Made by a program: the position numbers and the translations under genes
The notes under the pieces: generated by a model
Told to the model about the DNA's origin: nothing
Databases searched by the model: none
What the model saw: only the letters and a program-made list of their open reading frames with translations
Assembly: GCF_017874595.1 (NCBI RefSeq)
Contig: NZ_JAGILA010000001.1
Location: 930,001 to 994,000, forward strand
DNA from: Sinorhizobium kostiense
Lineage (GTDB): Bacteria; Pseudomonadota; Alphaproteobacteria; Rhizobiales; Rhizobiaceae
Direction of reading: 5' to 3'
DNA length: 64,000 nt
Part shown: positions 47,501 to 56,618 of the stretch, in pieces
How the letters are laid out: each line of letters begins with the position of its first letter
How positions within the stretch are numbered: the stretch's first letter is position 1

Positions 47501-48672
47501 CGTCACCGATTCCCGCGCCTGGCGAACCCCTGCCGCATTACGTTTCGACCGCTCCCTTCGATCCCTATTCGGTCGAGGCGATGACCGAGGAGCAGGAGCG
47601 CGTCAACCAGGCGTCGCAATTGCGGCTGATGTGGTGGAAGTTCAAACGCCACAGGCTGGCGCTGGCGTCGGGCATTTTCCTCGCCGTGCTCTACGGCATG
47701 ATCCTCATCTGCGAGTTCCTCGCGCCCTACAACCTGCACACCCGCAATGTCGACTTCATCTACGCGCCGCCGCAGCGGGTCCACTTCTTTCATGAAGGCA
47801 ACTTCATCGGGCCTTTCGTCTATGGCCGGACGATGACGCTCGACATGGACACGTTGAAACGGAACTATGCGGACGATCCGTCGGACCTAGAGCCGATTCG
47901 CTTCTTCTGTCGCGGCGACAGCTATCGTTTCTGGGGGCTTTTCGAGAGCGACTGGCATCTTGTCTGTCCGGCGGAAGACGGCCAGCTCTTCCTCCTCGGC
48001 ACGGACAGGCTCGGCCGCGACGTGCTGTCGCGCATCATCTACGGTGCGCGGATCTCGCTGACGATCGGCCTCCTCGGCATTACCGTCAGCTTCGTCCTCG
48101 GCATTGCCATCGGGGGGCTTGCCGGATACCACGGCGGGATTTTCGACCTCGTTGTCCAGCGGCTGATCGAGGTGCTGCAGTCGATCCCCAGCATCCCCCT
48201 CTGGCTGTCGCTTGCGGCGATCATGCCGGCGACCTGGAGCCCGCTCCTGATCTATCTCGGCATCACCGTCATTCTTGGGCTTCTCGACTGGACCGGTTTG
48301 GCTCGTGCGGTCCGATCGAAGCTGCTCGCGCTCAGGGAAGAGGATTACGTTCTTGCGGCGCAATTGATGGGGGCCAGGAGCGGCCGCATCATCGGGCGGC
48401 ACCTCGTGCCGGGCTTCATGTCCCACTTGATCGCGACCGCGACCATCTCCATCCCCGGCATGATCCTTGGCGAAACCGCGCTGAGCTTTCTCGGCCTGGG
48501 TCTGCGCCCGCCGATCACCAGTTGGGGCATTCTCCTGACGGAGGCGAGAAGCGTCAGCGTCATTGCCTTCTACCCATGGCTGCTGTTGCCGACTATACCT
48601 GTCATTCTTGTGATATTGGCGTTCAACTTCCTGGGAGACGGGTTGCGCGACGCCGCCGATCCCTACAAATAG
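47497..48672 (+). CDS. Peptide-type ABC importer, permease 2 (DppC/OppC-like), long form
   Basis: 391 residues from GTG 47497, about 90 longer than a typical DppC. The extra length is a periplasmic insertion after the first membrane segment (about residues 75-165, with HFFHEGNFIGPFVYG and WHLVCPAEDGQLFLLGTDR). The rest is standard: GRDVLSRIIYGARISLTIGL and the coupling loop DYVLAAQLMGARSGRIIGRH. The insertion is shared by rhizobial importers of this group and probably contacts the large binding protein. Confidence 0.9.
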   Translation: MTSPIPAPGEPLPHYVSTAPFDPYSVEAMTEEQERVNQASQLRLMWWKFKRHRLALASGIFLAVLYGMILICEFLAPYNLHTRNVDFIYAPPQRVHFFHEGNFIGPFVYGRTMTLDMDTLKRNYADDPSDLEPIRFFCRGDSYRFWGLFESDWHLVCPAEDGQLFLLGTDRLGRDVLSRIIYGARISLTIGLLGITVSFVLGIAIGGLAGYHGGIFDLVVQRLIEVLQSIPSIPLWLSLAAIMPATWSPLLIYLGITVILGLLDWTGLARAVRSKLLALREEDYVLAAQLMGARSGRIIGRHLVPGFMSHLIATATISIPGMILGETALSFLGLGLRPPITSWGILLTEARSVSVIAFYPWLLLPTIPVILVILAFNFLGDGLRDAADPYK

Positions 48673-48742
48673 CCCCTATCACTCCTCCCGGGCCTAAGGG
48701 CGCTGCAGCGGCAACGCTTCAACTAGAGAAAGGGTTCTAGGC

Positions 48743-49957
48743 ATGACACGGCGTTTCGAAGATGCCCGGATCCTCATGTACAGTCATGACACCTTCGGAC
48801 TTGGTCATCTGAGGCGCTGCCGCGCGATCGCGCATGCGCTGGTCGAGGACTATAGGGGCTTGCAGATTCTTATCATTTCCGGCGCGACGATTGCCGGCGC
48901 CTTCGACTACCGCGCCCGTGTTGATTTCGTGAAGATCCCGAGCGTCATCAAGCTTCGCAACGGCGAGTATACCTCGCTCGACCGGCACATCGAACTGCAC
49001 GAGACGCTGAAGATGCGCCAGTCGATCATCCGTTCGACTGCGGAAACCTTCAAGCCGGACATCTTCATCGTCGACAAGGAGCCGATGGGACTGCGCGGTG
49101 AAGTCGAGGAGACCCTGACCTATTTGAAGACACACGGCACCAGGTTGGTGCTCGGCCTCCGCGATATCATGGATGCGCCGCATCTGCTCGAAGCCGAATG
49201 GAAACGCCGCGACACGATGCGCAAGATCGAGCAGTTCTACGATTCGATCTGGGTCTATGGCCCTCCGGATTTCTACGATCCGCTTGTCGGTCTGGAGGTT
49301 CCGGCGACCGTTCGCGACCGCATGAATTTCGTCGGATTTCTGCAAAGAGGCGTTCCGAAAGACGATGCGCCGAGCCACAGGCCCGAGGGCGATTACATTC
49401 TGGTCACGACCGGCGGCGGCGGTGACGGCGCCGACCTCATCCACGACGTCATTCATGCCTATCAGCAGGACCCGGAACTCACCTTCAATGCCCTCGTCGT
49501 GCTTGGCCCCTACATGCCGGCCAAGAAGCGCAACAAGCTGATCCGAAAGGGGAGCAGCATCCCCTTCATCAGGATGATCGAATTCGACAACCGCATGGAG
49601 GAACTGGTCGCCGGCGCCAAGGGCGTCGTCTCGATGGGCGGCTACAACACCTATTGCGAGATCCTGTCTTTCGACAAGCCGGCGCTGATCGTGCCGCGGC
49701 TGCAGCCGCGCGAGGAGCAGTTGATCCGCGCCCAACGCGCGTCCGCACTTGGCCTCGTCGACATGTTGTTGCCGCACGAGGCGGAAGATCCGCTGCGGTT
49801 CGCCGCGGCGATCAAGGCTTTGCCTGACCGGGCGCCGCCGTCGCACCGCGCCAACGGCCTCAGACTTGAAGGCCTCGTGCACATATCCGAGATCGTCGGA
49901 GATTGGCTCGATCACAGATCGAAACAGCACTTGAGCATCGTAAAGCAGACAATCTGA
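48743..49957 (+). CDS. GT28/MurG-like glycosyltransferase 1
   Basis: 404 residues, GT-B fold. The N-terminus (ILMYSHDTFGLGHLRRCRAI) has the G-x-GH-x2-R motif of MurG-like enzymes, and the C-terminal half has VSMGGYNTYCEILSFDKPAL, the usual nucleotide-sugar site. It is related in layout to the enzyme at 51193. It is 70 bp downstream of the peptide importer and followed by a GT4 gene after 6 bp. No membrane segment seen; probably acts at the inner face of the inner membrane on a lipid-linked or protein acceptor. Confidence 0.83.
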   Translation: MTRRFEDARILMYSHDTFGLGHLRRCRAIAHALVEDYRGLQILIISGATIAGAFDYRARVDFVKIPSVIKLRNGEYTSLDRHIELHETLKMRQSIIRSTAETFKPDIFIVDKEPMGLRGEVEETLTYLKTHGTRLVLGLRDIMDAPHLLEAEWKRRDTMRKIEQFYDSIWVYGPPDFYDPLVGLEVPATVRDRMNFVGFLQRGVPKDDAPSHRPEGDYILVTTGGGGDGADLIHDVIHAYQQDPELTFNALVVLGPYMPAKKRNKLIRKGSSIPFIRMIEFDNRMEELVAGAKGVVSMGGYNTYCEILSFDKPALIVPRLQPREEQLIRAQRASALGLVDMLLPHEAEDPLRFAAAIKALPDRAPPSHRANGLRLEGLVHISEIVGDWLDHRSKQHLSIVKQTI

Positions 49958-49963
49958 AATCCC

Positions 49964-51211
49964 GTGTCGCCACATAGAAAGATTGCCGTTGTCCTGAAAG
50001 GCTATCCGCGCCTTTCGGAGACATTCATCGCACAGGAACTGCTCGGCCTCGAGAGGGCGGGGCACGAGCTCGTGCTCGTCGCCCTCCGCCGCCCGACCGA
50101 CCGCAAGCGCCATCCGGTCCATGACGAGATACGGGCTGAGGTTCACTATCTGCCGGAGTATCTGCACGACGAGCCCTGGCGCGTCTTTCGCGCCCTCCTT
50201 CGGACGGCGCCGAGGGCCGGCTTCTGGCGCGCACTCGGTCCGTTTCTCCGCGACCTCCGTCGCGACAGGACGCGAAACCGTGTCCGCCGCTTCGGCCAGG
50301 CGTTGGTGCTCGTTGCCGAGTGGCCGGGCGATGCGCGCTGGCTGCATGCGCATTTCATCCACACGCCCGCATCGGTGACGGCCTATGCAAGTCTCATGGC
50401 GGGCGTCCCTTGGACTTGCTCGGCGCACGCGAAGGACATCTGGACCTCGTCCGACTGGGAGCTTTCGGAAAAACTCGGCGGTGCCCGCTGGACGGTTACC
50501 TGCACCAGGACCGGCTTTGAGCACCTGAGCAGCCTCGCGGAAGAAAAGTCCCGGGTGCATCTGAGCTATCACGGCCTCGATCTCGACCGGTTCCCGGTGT
50601 TCGAGGGCAACCATTCGAAGCGCGACGGCTCCGATCCCGCCGATCCGGTTCGCATCGTCAGCGTCGGGCGGGCGGTCGCCAAGAAGGGGTACGACGTTCT
50701 TCTGAAGGCGCTATCGCTGCTGCCCGCGCAACTCCATTGGCGCTTTGATCACATCGGAGCGGGCGACCTGACGAAGGAGCTTCGCGCCATGGCCGGCAAT
50801 CTGGGAATTGCGGATCGGGTTCGCTGGGACGGGGCTCTCGACCAAAAGGACGTTCTTGCCCGCTACCGCGAGAGCGACGTCTTCGCGCTTGCCTGCCGGA
50901 TCGCCTCCGATGGCGATCGCGACGGCCTGCCTAACGTTCTGGTCGAGGCATCGAGCCAGCGCCTCGCCTGCGTGTCGACGGCCGTATCCGGGGTTCCGGA
51001 ACTCATCGAACACGGCAGGAATGGCGTGGTAGTGCCGCCGGAAGACCCAAGTGCGCTCGCCAAGGCACTGGAGCAATTGATCCGCGATCCTGACCTCAGG
51101 CAACGGCTTGGCAGTGCCGCGGAAGAGCGCGTGCGCTCCGATTTCGATCATCATTCGAGCGTTCGGCAATTGAGCGAACTTTTCCGGGACGAATGGAGCA
51201 AGGCATCTTGA
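49964..51211 (+). CDS. Glycosyltransferase family 4 (colanic-acid WcaL-like)
   Basis: 415 residues from a GTG start at 49964. The N-terminus IAVVLKGYPRLSETFIAQEL is typical of the WcaL/AmsK group. The C-terminal donor site is LPNVLVEASSQRLACVSTAV followed by SGVPELIEHGRNGVVVPPED. The segment HAHFIHTPASVTAYASLMAG is also common in this group. It overlaps the next glycosyltransferase gene by 19 bp, so the three transferase genes form one transcription unit. Confidence 0.86.
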   Translation: MSPHRKIAVVLKGYPRLSETFIAQELLGLERAGHELVLVALRRPTDRKRHPVHDEIRAEVHYLPEYLHDEPWRVFRALLRTAPRAGFWRALGPFLRDLRRDRTRNRVRRFGQALVLVAEWPGDARWLHAHFIHTPASVTAYASLMAGVPWTCSAHAKDIWTSSDWELSEKLGGARWTVTCTRTGFEHLSSLAEEKSRVHLSYHGLDLDRFPVFEGNHSKRDGSDPADPVRIVSVGRAVAKKGYDVLLKALSLLPAQLHWRFDHIGAGDLTKELRAMAGNLGIADRVRWDGALDQKDVLARYRESDVFALACRIASDGDRDGLPNVLVEASSQRLACVSTAVSGVPELIEHGRNGVVVPPEDPSALAKALEQLIRDPDLRQRLGSAAEERVRSDFDHHSSVRQLSELFRDEWSKAS

Positions 51212-52374
51212 GGGAACGTCGCGTTTTCTTTTACGTGCAGCACCTGCTCGGGATCGGGCACCTGGCGCGGGCAAGCCGCATTGCCAAGGCGCTTGTCGAG
51301 CGGGATTTCGACGTGACAATGGTGACCGGCGGTCTGCCTCTGCCCGGCTTCCCGGGCGAAGGGGTGAAGACGATCGCCCTGCCGGCAGTCGCGGCCGGCG
51401 ACAAGGGCTTCTCTGGTCTCAGCGACGCCGCCGGCAATCCACTGACGTCCGCTTTCCGGGAGCACCGCAAGGACCTGCTGATCGACGCCTTTCGGCGTGC
51501 AGAGCCGGACATCGTCATCATCGAGGCGTTTCCTTTCGGCCGCCGGCAGATGCGTTTCGAACTCCTGCCATTGCTCGAAGCGATTGCCGCCATGGAAAAG
51601 CGGCCGCTGGTCGCGACCTCGCTGCGCGACATCCTGCAGGAGCGGACGAAACCCGGGCGAGCCGAGGAGACGGTCGAGCTCGTGAAAGCCCATTTTGACC
51701 TGGTGCTCGTGCACGGCGACCCGGCTTTTGCACGAATCGAGGAGACCTTTCCGCTCGCGCGCGAGATCGAGGACAAGGTCGTCTATACGGGCCTCGTCGC
51801 GCCTCCGCCGCCGGCCGCGCCGTTGGAAACATTTGACATAGTGGTTTCGGCGGGCGGCGGTGCGGTCGGCAAGGAGCTGATCGGCTCGGCCCTCGAGGCC
51901 GCGCGGCTCCTGCCTGAGGCATTGCGCTGGTGCCTGGTGACCGGACCCAACCTGCCGGAAGCGGATTTCGATGCGCTTGCCGCGTCGGCGCCGGCGAGCG
52001 TCAACCTCTTCCGTTTTCGGCAGGATTTTGCCAGCCTGCTTGCGGGCGCGCGCCTTTCCGTCTCTCAGGCCGGCTACAACACCGTCTGCGACATCCTTCG
52101 CGCCGGATGCGGCTCGCTGCTGATCCCGTTCACCGCCGGCGGCGAAACGGAGCAGAGCACGCGTGCGGAACGGCTCGAAAGGCTCGGCCTTGCGTCCGTT
52201 CTGCCGGAAGAGGGCATCACGCCGCCTGAACTCGCGCGCCGGATCGAAACGATGCTCGCCCTGCCGCGGCCGGACATCCCTCCGCTCGACCTCGACGGGG
52301 CGATGAAGACGGCCGTGATCCTCGGCGATCGGCTGCAGCGGGGAGGGTCCGTCAGACCGTCCCGATCAGCATGA
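51193..52374 (+). CDS. GT28/MurG-like glycosyltransferase 2
   Basis: 393 residues. FFYVQHLLGIGHLARASRIA at the N-terminus parallels the 48743 protein (G-x-GH-x2-R), and SVSQAGYNTVCDILRAGCGS near residue 290 parallels its VSMGGYNTYCEIL segment. The two genes therefore look like diverged paralogues on either side of a GT4 gene. Its 3' end overlaps a convergent methyltransferase gene by 23 bp. Confidence 0.83.
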   Translation: MEQGILRERRVFFYVQHLLGIGHLARASRIAKALVERDFDVTMVTGGLPLPGFPGEGVKTIALPAVAAGDKGFSGLSDAAGNPLTSAFREHRKDLLIDAFRRAEPDIVIIEAFPFGRRQMRFELLPLLEAIAAMEKRPLVATSLRDILQERTKPGRAEETVELVKAHFDLVLVHGDPAFARIEETFPLAREIEDKVVYTGLVAPPPPAAPLETFDIVVSAGGGAVGKELIGSALEAARLLPEALRWCLVTGPNLPEADFDALAASAPASVNLFRFRQDFASLLAGARLSVSQAGYNTVCDILRAGCGSLLIPFTAGGETEQSTRAERLERLGLASVLPEEGITPPELARRIETMLALPRPDIPPLDLDGAMKTAVILGDRLQRGGSVRPSRSA

Positions 52375-53026
52375 AGCGCGTGTATTTCCTCATCGGCAGG
52401 GCACCGGCGAAGTCGATATGGGTGAGGCCGGCCTGGGTGCGAAACTCGTCGAGCGAGGAAACGCAGTTTATGTGGGTCGGCTCGCTGAAATAATCGTTCG
52501 ACTGCAAGAGGATGCGCGTGCCGGGTGGCAGGAGGCCGAGCCAACCCCTAAGGTCGGCGATGTGTTCGCAGCTCGTATTGACGATCAGGTCGGCCTGAAG
52601 GCTCGAATAATCGAGAGCATACATGTCCGCCGTCAACGCGCGGAATCTCTCGCCGAATCCGGAGTTGAGGGTGTGCGCGACCTTCTCCACTGCCGGGTCT
52701 ATGTCGTAGCTGATGGCCGCGCCGATTTCGAAGCGACGATCATCGAGCAGCATCGCCGGCAGGATGCCGTACCAACCGCCAAGCACCGCGATCTTCCGGT
52801 AGGCCGGACCGACGCTTTCCAGCAGTTTGTCGCGCGCCCATAGCTTGCAGCCGACCTGCTTATGGTTGAACGCATTGGCGATATTGGCTTCAGGATGCCT
52901 GGCGATTACCTTCGCGATGCCATCCACCAGCAAGCTGCCCGAGTAAAAGGCGAGCCCCCGGACGAGGTCGTAGGCATTCTCGTGCCAATCTGCGGACGGG
53001 GCGGGGGAGTGGCTGGCATGCGTCAT
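52352..53026 (-). CDS. Class I SAM-dependent methyltransferase-like protein
   Basis: 224 residues. Rossmann motif I is KIAVLGGWYGILPAMLLDDR, and motif II is ISYDIDPAVEKVAHTL. An acidic motif (ADLIVNTSCEHIADLRGWLG) follows. The motif I loop is LGGWYG, less glycine-rich than usual but normal in this group. It is the only minus-strand gene in the glycan locus and shares its 252-bp upstream region with the ABC gene at 53279, so a divergent promoter is likely. The substrate may be a sugar or small metabolite. Confidence 0.75.
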   Translation of the reverse strand: MTHASHSPAPSADWHENAYDLVRGLAFYSGSLLVDGIAKVIARHPEANIANAFNHKQVGCKLWARDKLLESVGPAYRKIAVLGGWYGILPAMLLDDRRFEIGAAISYDIDPAVEKVAHTLNSGFGERFRALTADMYALDYSSLQADLIVNTSCEHIADLRGWLGLLPPGTRILLQSNDYFSEPTHINCVSSLDEFRTQAGLTHIDFAGALPMRKYTRFMLIGTV

Positions 53027-53278
53027 GCGGCTGTTGTAAGCTCGCGGATAGACGAGCGCAAGCGGCGCAGACTACCACCGGAACCCGGTTGCTGGCGGGA
53101 GAGTCGCGGGCGGAAGTTTGCTTGCCGAATGCCTTACGGGTCTGATGCCGAGCGCGCTCACGATTTTGGCGGAGCGGGTCATTGAAGATCAGAGGGAAAG
53201 GGACCATTTTGCGGCATGCGTCCGCCGTCGGGGCGTCCATACGATCGCAAATTTTTGAGTAGGTTTCATTGCCGGCCC

Positions 53279-55990
53279 ATGGAAACACGTCTTTCCCGTT
53301 ACATATGGACTCATACCCGCAAGCAGCAGCTGTGGATCCTGCTGGTCGTGGCGCTTTCGATGGTGCCGTATTTCCTGTCCTTCGATTTGCCGAAGCGGAT
53401 CGTCAACGGTCCCATCCAGGGCCAGGGGTTCGAAGAACCCGGATCGACTCAGCGTTTCATGCCGATTTCGTTCGAGCTGCCTTTTTTCGGGGAGGTCACT
53501 CTGTTTTCGGGTATCGAACTCGGTCGGCAAGAGACGCTTCTTGCGTTGAGCCTCGTCTTCCTCCTGCTCGTGATCATCAACGGGCTCTTCAAGTTCTACA
53601 TCAACACCTATAAGGGCCGGCTGGGAGAGCGCCTGCTGCGGCGCATCCGTTTCGAACTCGTCGACCGGGTGCTGCGCTTTCCGCCCAAACACCTGAAACG
53701 TGTGAAGCCCGCCGAAATCGCGACCATGATCAAGGACGAGGTCGAGCCCATGGGCGGCTTCACCGGCGACGCCTTCGTCCAGCCGGCGCTACTTGGCGGG
53801 CAGGCACTGACGGCGCTGGTCTTCATCCTTATCCAGAGCTTCTGGCTTGGCGTCATCGCGGCGGTGATCGTCGCCGTACAGGCGCTCATCATCCCGCGCA
53901 TGCGCAGGCGGTTGCTCGTGCTTGGCCGCGAACGCCAATTGACGGCGCGTGAGCTCTCCGGCCGCGTCAGCGAGATCGTCGACGGAATCGGCACGATCCG
54001 CGGGCATGACACCTCCAATTACGAGCGGGCCGACATCGCCGCGCGCCTCGGCCGGATCTTCAAGATCCGCTATGACATTTACCAGTGGAAGTTCCTGGTA
54101 AAGTTCCTCAACAATTTCCTGGCGCAGGTCACGCCGTTCCTGTTCTATTCGATCGGCGGCTACTTCGCGCTGCAGGGGCGGCTCGATATCGGCCAACTCG
54201 TCGCGGTGATTGGCGCCTACAAGGACCTGCCCGGCCCGCTCAAGGAGCTGATCGACTGGGACCAGGCACGCCAGGACGTGCAGGTGAAATACGCGCAAGT
54301 GGTTGAGCAGTTCAGCGTCGAACCGTTGATCCACCCCAAGGTGCAGGAGCTTTCGGTCGGTGCGGCGGCGCCGCTCTCCGGCGCGCTAGCAGCGGTCAAC
54401 CTATCCGTCGCCGACGAGGGCGGGGCGAGGATCATCGAGCATGTATCCTTGCAGGTTCGCCCGAACGAGACGGTGGCGATTACCGGCGGGACCGGTGGCG
54501 GCGGGGAGGCCCTTGCGGAGGCCTTCGGCCGGCTGACCTGGCCGGAAAGCGGGCGGATCGTCGTCGGCGATACCGATATCCACGAACTGCCGGAGGCGAT
54601 CGTCGGCCGACGGATCTCCTACGCCTCGTCGGAGGTCTATACCTTCCAGGGCAGTCTCGGAGACAACCTTCTCTATGGTCTCAAGCACGCGCCATTGACG
54701 GATGTCGCCTATGACGGCGACAAGGCCGCGCATCGCCGGTGGGAATTGCTCGAAGCCAAACTCGCCGGCAATCCGTCGCTCGATCTCAACAGCGACTGGA
54801 TCGACTATGCCGCCGCGGGCGCGAGCGGGCCCGATGATCTCTTCGCCAAGATCAGGGCGGTTCTCGACGTCGTTCTGCTGACCAACGACATATTGGCGCT
54901 TGCGGTCCGCTCCACTATCGATCCGGCCGTACACGCCGCCTTCGCCAGCGAGATCGTCGACATGCGTGGGGCGCTGCGCCGGCGCCTCGAGGCCGAAAAG
55001 CTCAGCGACCTCGTCGTGTTCTTCGAGCCCGGATCCTACAATATAGAAGCCACCATCGGCGAAAACCTGCTGTTCGGCACGATCACGGATCGGGCAAGGT
55101 GGGAGAAGGTGCTGGAGACCCATCCTTTCTTCAAAACGGTGCTGAAGAGGGCAGGGCTGCACGAGACCTTCTACGAAATGGGACTGGAGATTGCCGAGAA
55201 CGTCGTCGAGCTCTTCCGCGACCTGCCTCCGGATCACCCGTTCTTCCAGCAACTCACTTTCATGAGCAGCGAGGAGATCCCGGTTTATGAGACGCTTCTG
55301 CAGAAGCTCCGGGGTCGCCCCATCGATCAGGTCTCCGAAGAGGACGCGATCCGGATCATCCGGCTTTGCTTCGGCTATATCGAGCCCCGGCATCGCTTCG
55401 GTCTCTTGACCGACGAGATGATGGAAAAGATCGTCGAGGCGCGGCGCGAATTCAGCGACGGGCTTCCCGACGATCTCGCCGGCATCATCGAGCATTATCA
55501 GCCGAACCGCTACATGGCCTCTGCCAGCATCATCGACAACGTGCTGTTCGGCCGCATCGGCCATAAGCATACCGACGGCTCGGACAGGATTCGGGCGATC
55601 GTGCGTGATCTTTTCGAGTCGCTTGGCCTCTATGACAAGGTGCTTGCCTTCGGCCTCGATTTCGACGTCGGGGCCGGCGGCAAGCGCTTGACGGCAAGTC
55701 AGCGGCAAAAGCTCAACCTGGCGAGGACCCTCATCCGCCTTTCGGACTTCTACATCTTCAATCAGCCGCTGCTCGCCCTCGACCAGCGCACGCAGGACCA
55801 GATCACGCGCAACGTCTTTTCCTTCCTGCGGGCGGAAGAGCGGAATCCGGCCATCCTATGGGTTCTTTCCAACCCGGCGCTTTCTGACCTTTTCGACCGC
55901 GTGGCGCATTTCGAGAACGGACGCCTGGTGGAAGACAAGTCTGTTGAAACCTCTCGAGATGACAGCGACTATAAGGAACTGGCATCTTGA
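53279..55990 (+). CDS. ABC-exporter-like protein with degenerate, expanded nucleotide-binding domain
   Basis: 903 residues from ATG 53279. The N-terminal part (1-340) is a normal six-helix exporter membrane domain (TRKQQLWILLVVALSMVPYF; SEIVDGIGTIRGHDTSNYER). The C-terminal domain keeps the order of ABC motifs but not the residues: Walker A is GGTGGGGEAL (about 401-410; no Lys or Ser/Thr), the signature is LTASQRQKLNLARTL (about 803), Walker B ends FNQPLLALD (Glu to Gln) and the H-loop histidine is absent (VLSNPALS). Walker A and signature are about 400 residues apart instead of about 100. The x-loop-like motif recurs three times (GSLGDNLLYG, ATIGENLLFG, ASIIDNVLFG near 458, 591 and 750). ATP hydrolysis is doubtful. 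It probably moves or scaffolds the product of the flanking glycosyltransferases. Confidence 0.85.
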   Translation: METRLSRYIWTHTRKQQLWILLVVALSMVPYFLSFDLPKRIVNGPIQGQGFEEPGSTQRFMPISFELPFFGEVTLFSGIELGRQETLLALSLVFLLLVIINGLFKFYINTYKGRLGERLLRRIRFELVDRVLRFPPKHLKRVKPAEIATMIKDEVEPMGGFTGDAFVQPALLGGQALTALVFILIQSFWLGVIAAVIVAVQALIIPRMRRRLLVLGRERQLTARELSGRVSEIVDGIGTIRGHDTSNYERADIAARLGRIFKIRYDIYQWKFLVKFLNNFLAQVTPFLFYSIGGYFALQGRLDIGQLVAVIGAYKDLPGPLKELIDWDQARQDVQVKYAQVVEQFSVEPLIHPKVQELSVGAAAPLSGALAAVNLSVADEGGARIIEHVSLQVRPNETVAITGGTGGGGEALAEAFGRLTWPESGRIVVGDTDIHELPEAIVGRRISYASSEVYTFQGSLGDNLLYGLKHAPLTDVAYDGDKAAHRRWELLEAKLAGNPSLDLNSDWIDYAAAGASGPDDLFAKIRAVLDVVLLTNDILALAVRSTIDPAVHAAFASEIVDMRGALRRRLEAEKLSDLVVFFEPGSYNIEATIGENLLFGTITDRARWEKVLETHPFFKTVLKRAGLHETFYEMGLEIAENVVELFRDLPPDHPFFQQLTFMSSEEIPVYETLLQKLRGRPIDQVSEEDAIRIIRLCFGYIEPRHRFGLLTDEMMEKIVEARREFSDGLPDDLAGIIEHYQPNRYMASASIIDNVLFGRIGHKHTDGSDRIRAIVRDLFESLGLYDKVLAFGLDFDVGAGGKRLTASQRQKLNLARTLIRLSDFYIFNQPLLALDQRTQDQITRNVFSFLRAEERNPAILWVLSNPALSDLFDRVAHFENGRLVEDKSVETSRDDSDYKELAS

Positions 55991-56083
55991 TGTAATATTC
56001 TTGTTGCGAGGCAGGCATATTTCCCGGCCGGTCGGGAGGGACGCTGTTTGCGCCCGCGATAAAACTCGGAGAAGCGGACTGAT

Positions 56084-56548
56084 ATGCTCCTGAAAGACGA
56101 AGTGGAAATGCTGCGCCGGATCCCGTTGTTTTCCGGACTGCCGCCTGCGAAGCTGAAGCTTCTCGCCTTCACCTCCGACCGGGTGATGTTTAGTGCCGGA
56201 GAGAACCTGTTTCATCAGGGTGACATCGGCGATGCCGCGTACGTCATCCTTTCCGGCAAGGCGGACGTTCTGGTCTCGACGCCCGGCGGACAGTTGAAAG
56301 TGGCGGAGGTGGAAGAGAATTCGATCGTGGGCGAAATCGCCATTCTCTGCAATACACCGCGCACCGCCACGCTCACGACGACCGCGCCCCTCGAGGCGCT
56401 TCGCATCCGCAAGGACGATTTCCTGAAGCTTTTGGCAGATTTTCCGGAGATGGCCGTGGAGATCATGCGCGTGCTTGCCGATCGCCTCAGCCAAACGACG
56501 TCCGAGCTGACCGAAGCCCGAAGCCGCGCTCAGCGTGTGGAGGCGTGA
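56084..56548 (+). CDS. Stand-alone cyclic nucleotide-binding domain protein
   Basis: 154 residues forming one CRP-type cNMP-binding beta-barrel without a DNA-binding domain. The phosphate-binding cassette IVGEIAILCNTPRTATL (about 82-97) keeps the ribose-binding Glu84 and the phosphate-binding Arg93, so nucleotide binding is expected. The C-terminal helix (MRVLADRLSQTTSELTEARS) may be a coiled coil for partner contact. It starts 93 bp after the degenerate ABC gene on the same strand and could regulate it. Cyclase-like proteins encoded at 12804, 37170 and 40194 are possible ligand sources, among many elsewhere in such genomes. Confidence 0.88.
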   Translation: MLLKDEVEMLRRIPLFSGLPPAKLKLLAFTSDRVMFSAGENLFHQGDIGDAAYVILSGKADVLVSTPGGQLKVAEVEENSIVGEIAILCNTPRTATLTTTAPLEALRIRKDDFLKLLADFPEMAVEIMRVLADRLSQTTSELTEARSRAQRVEA

Positions 56549-56618
56549 GCCCTTCCGTCTCGGGTGATTTTCGCTGGAACCGGTTCCGAATCCGCGGATG
56601 ATGCGGTAGAGAAGCGCG

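Noticed and set aside
48737..50614. A 625-codon minus-strand open frame over two glycosyltransferase genes
   Set aside because: Antisense to two recognisable GT-B enzymes and itself without motifs.
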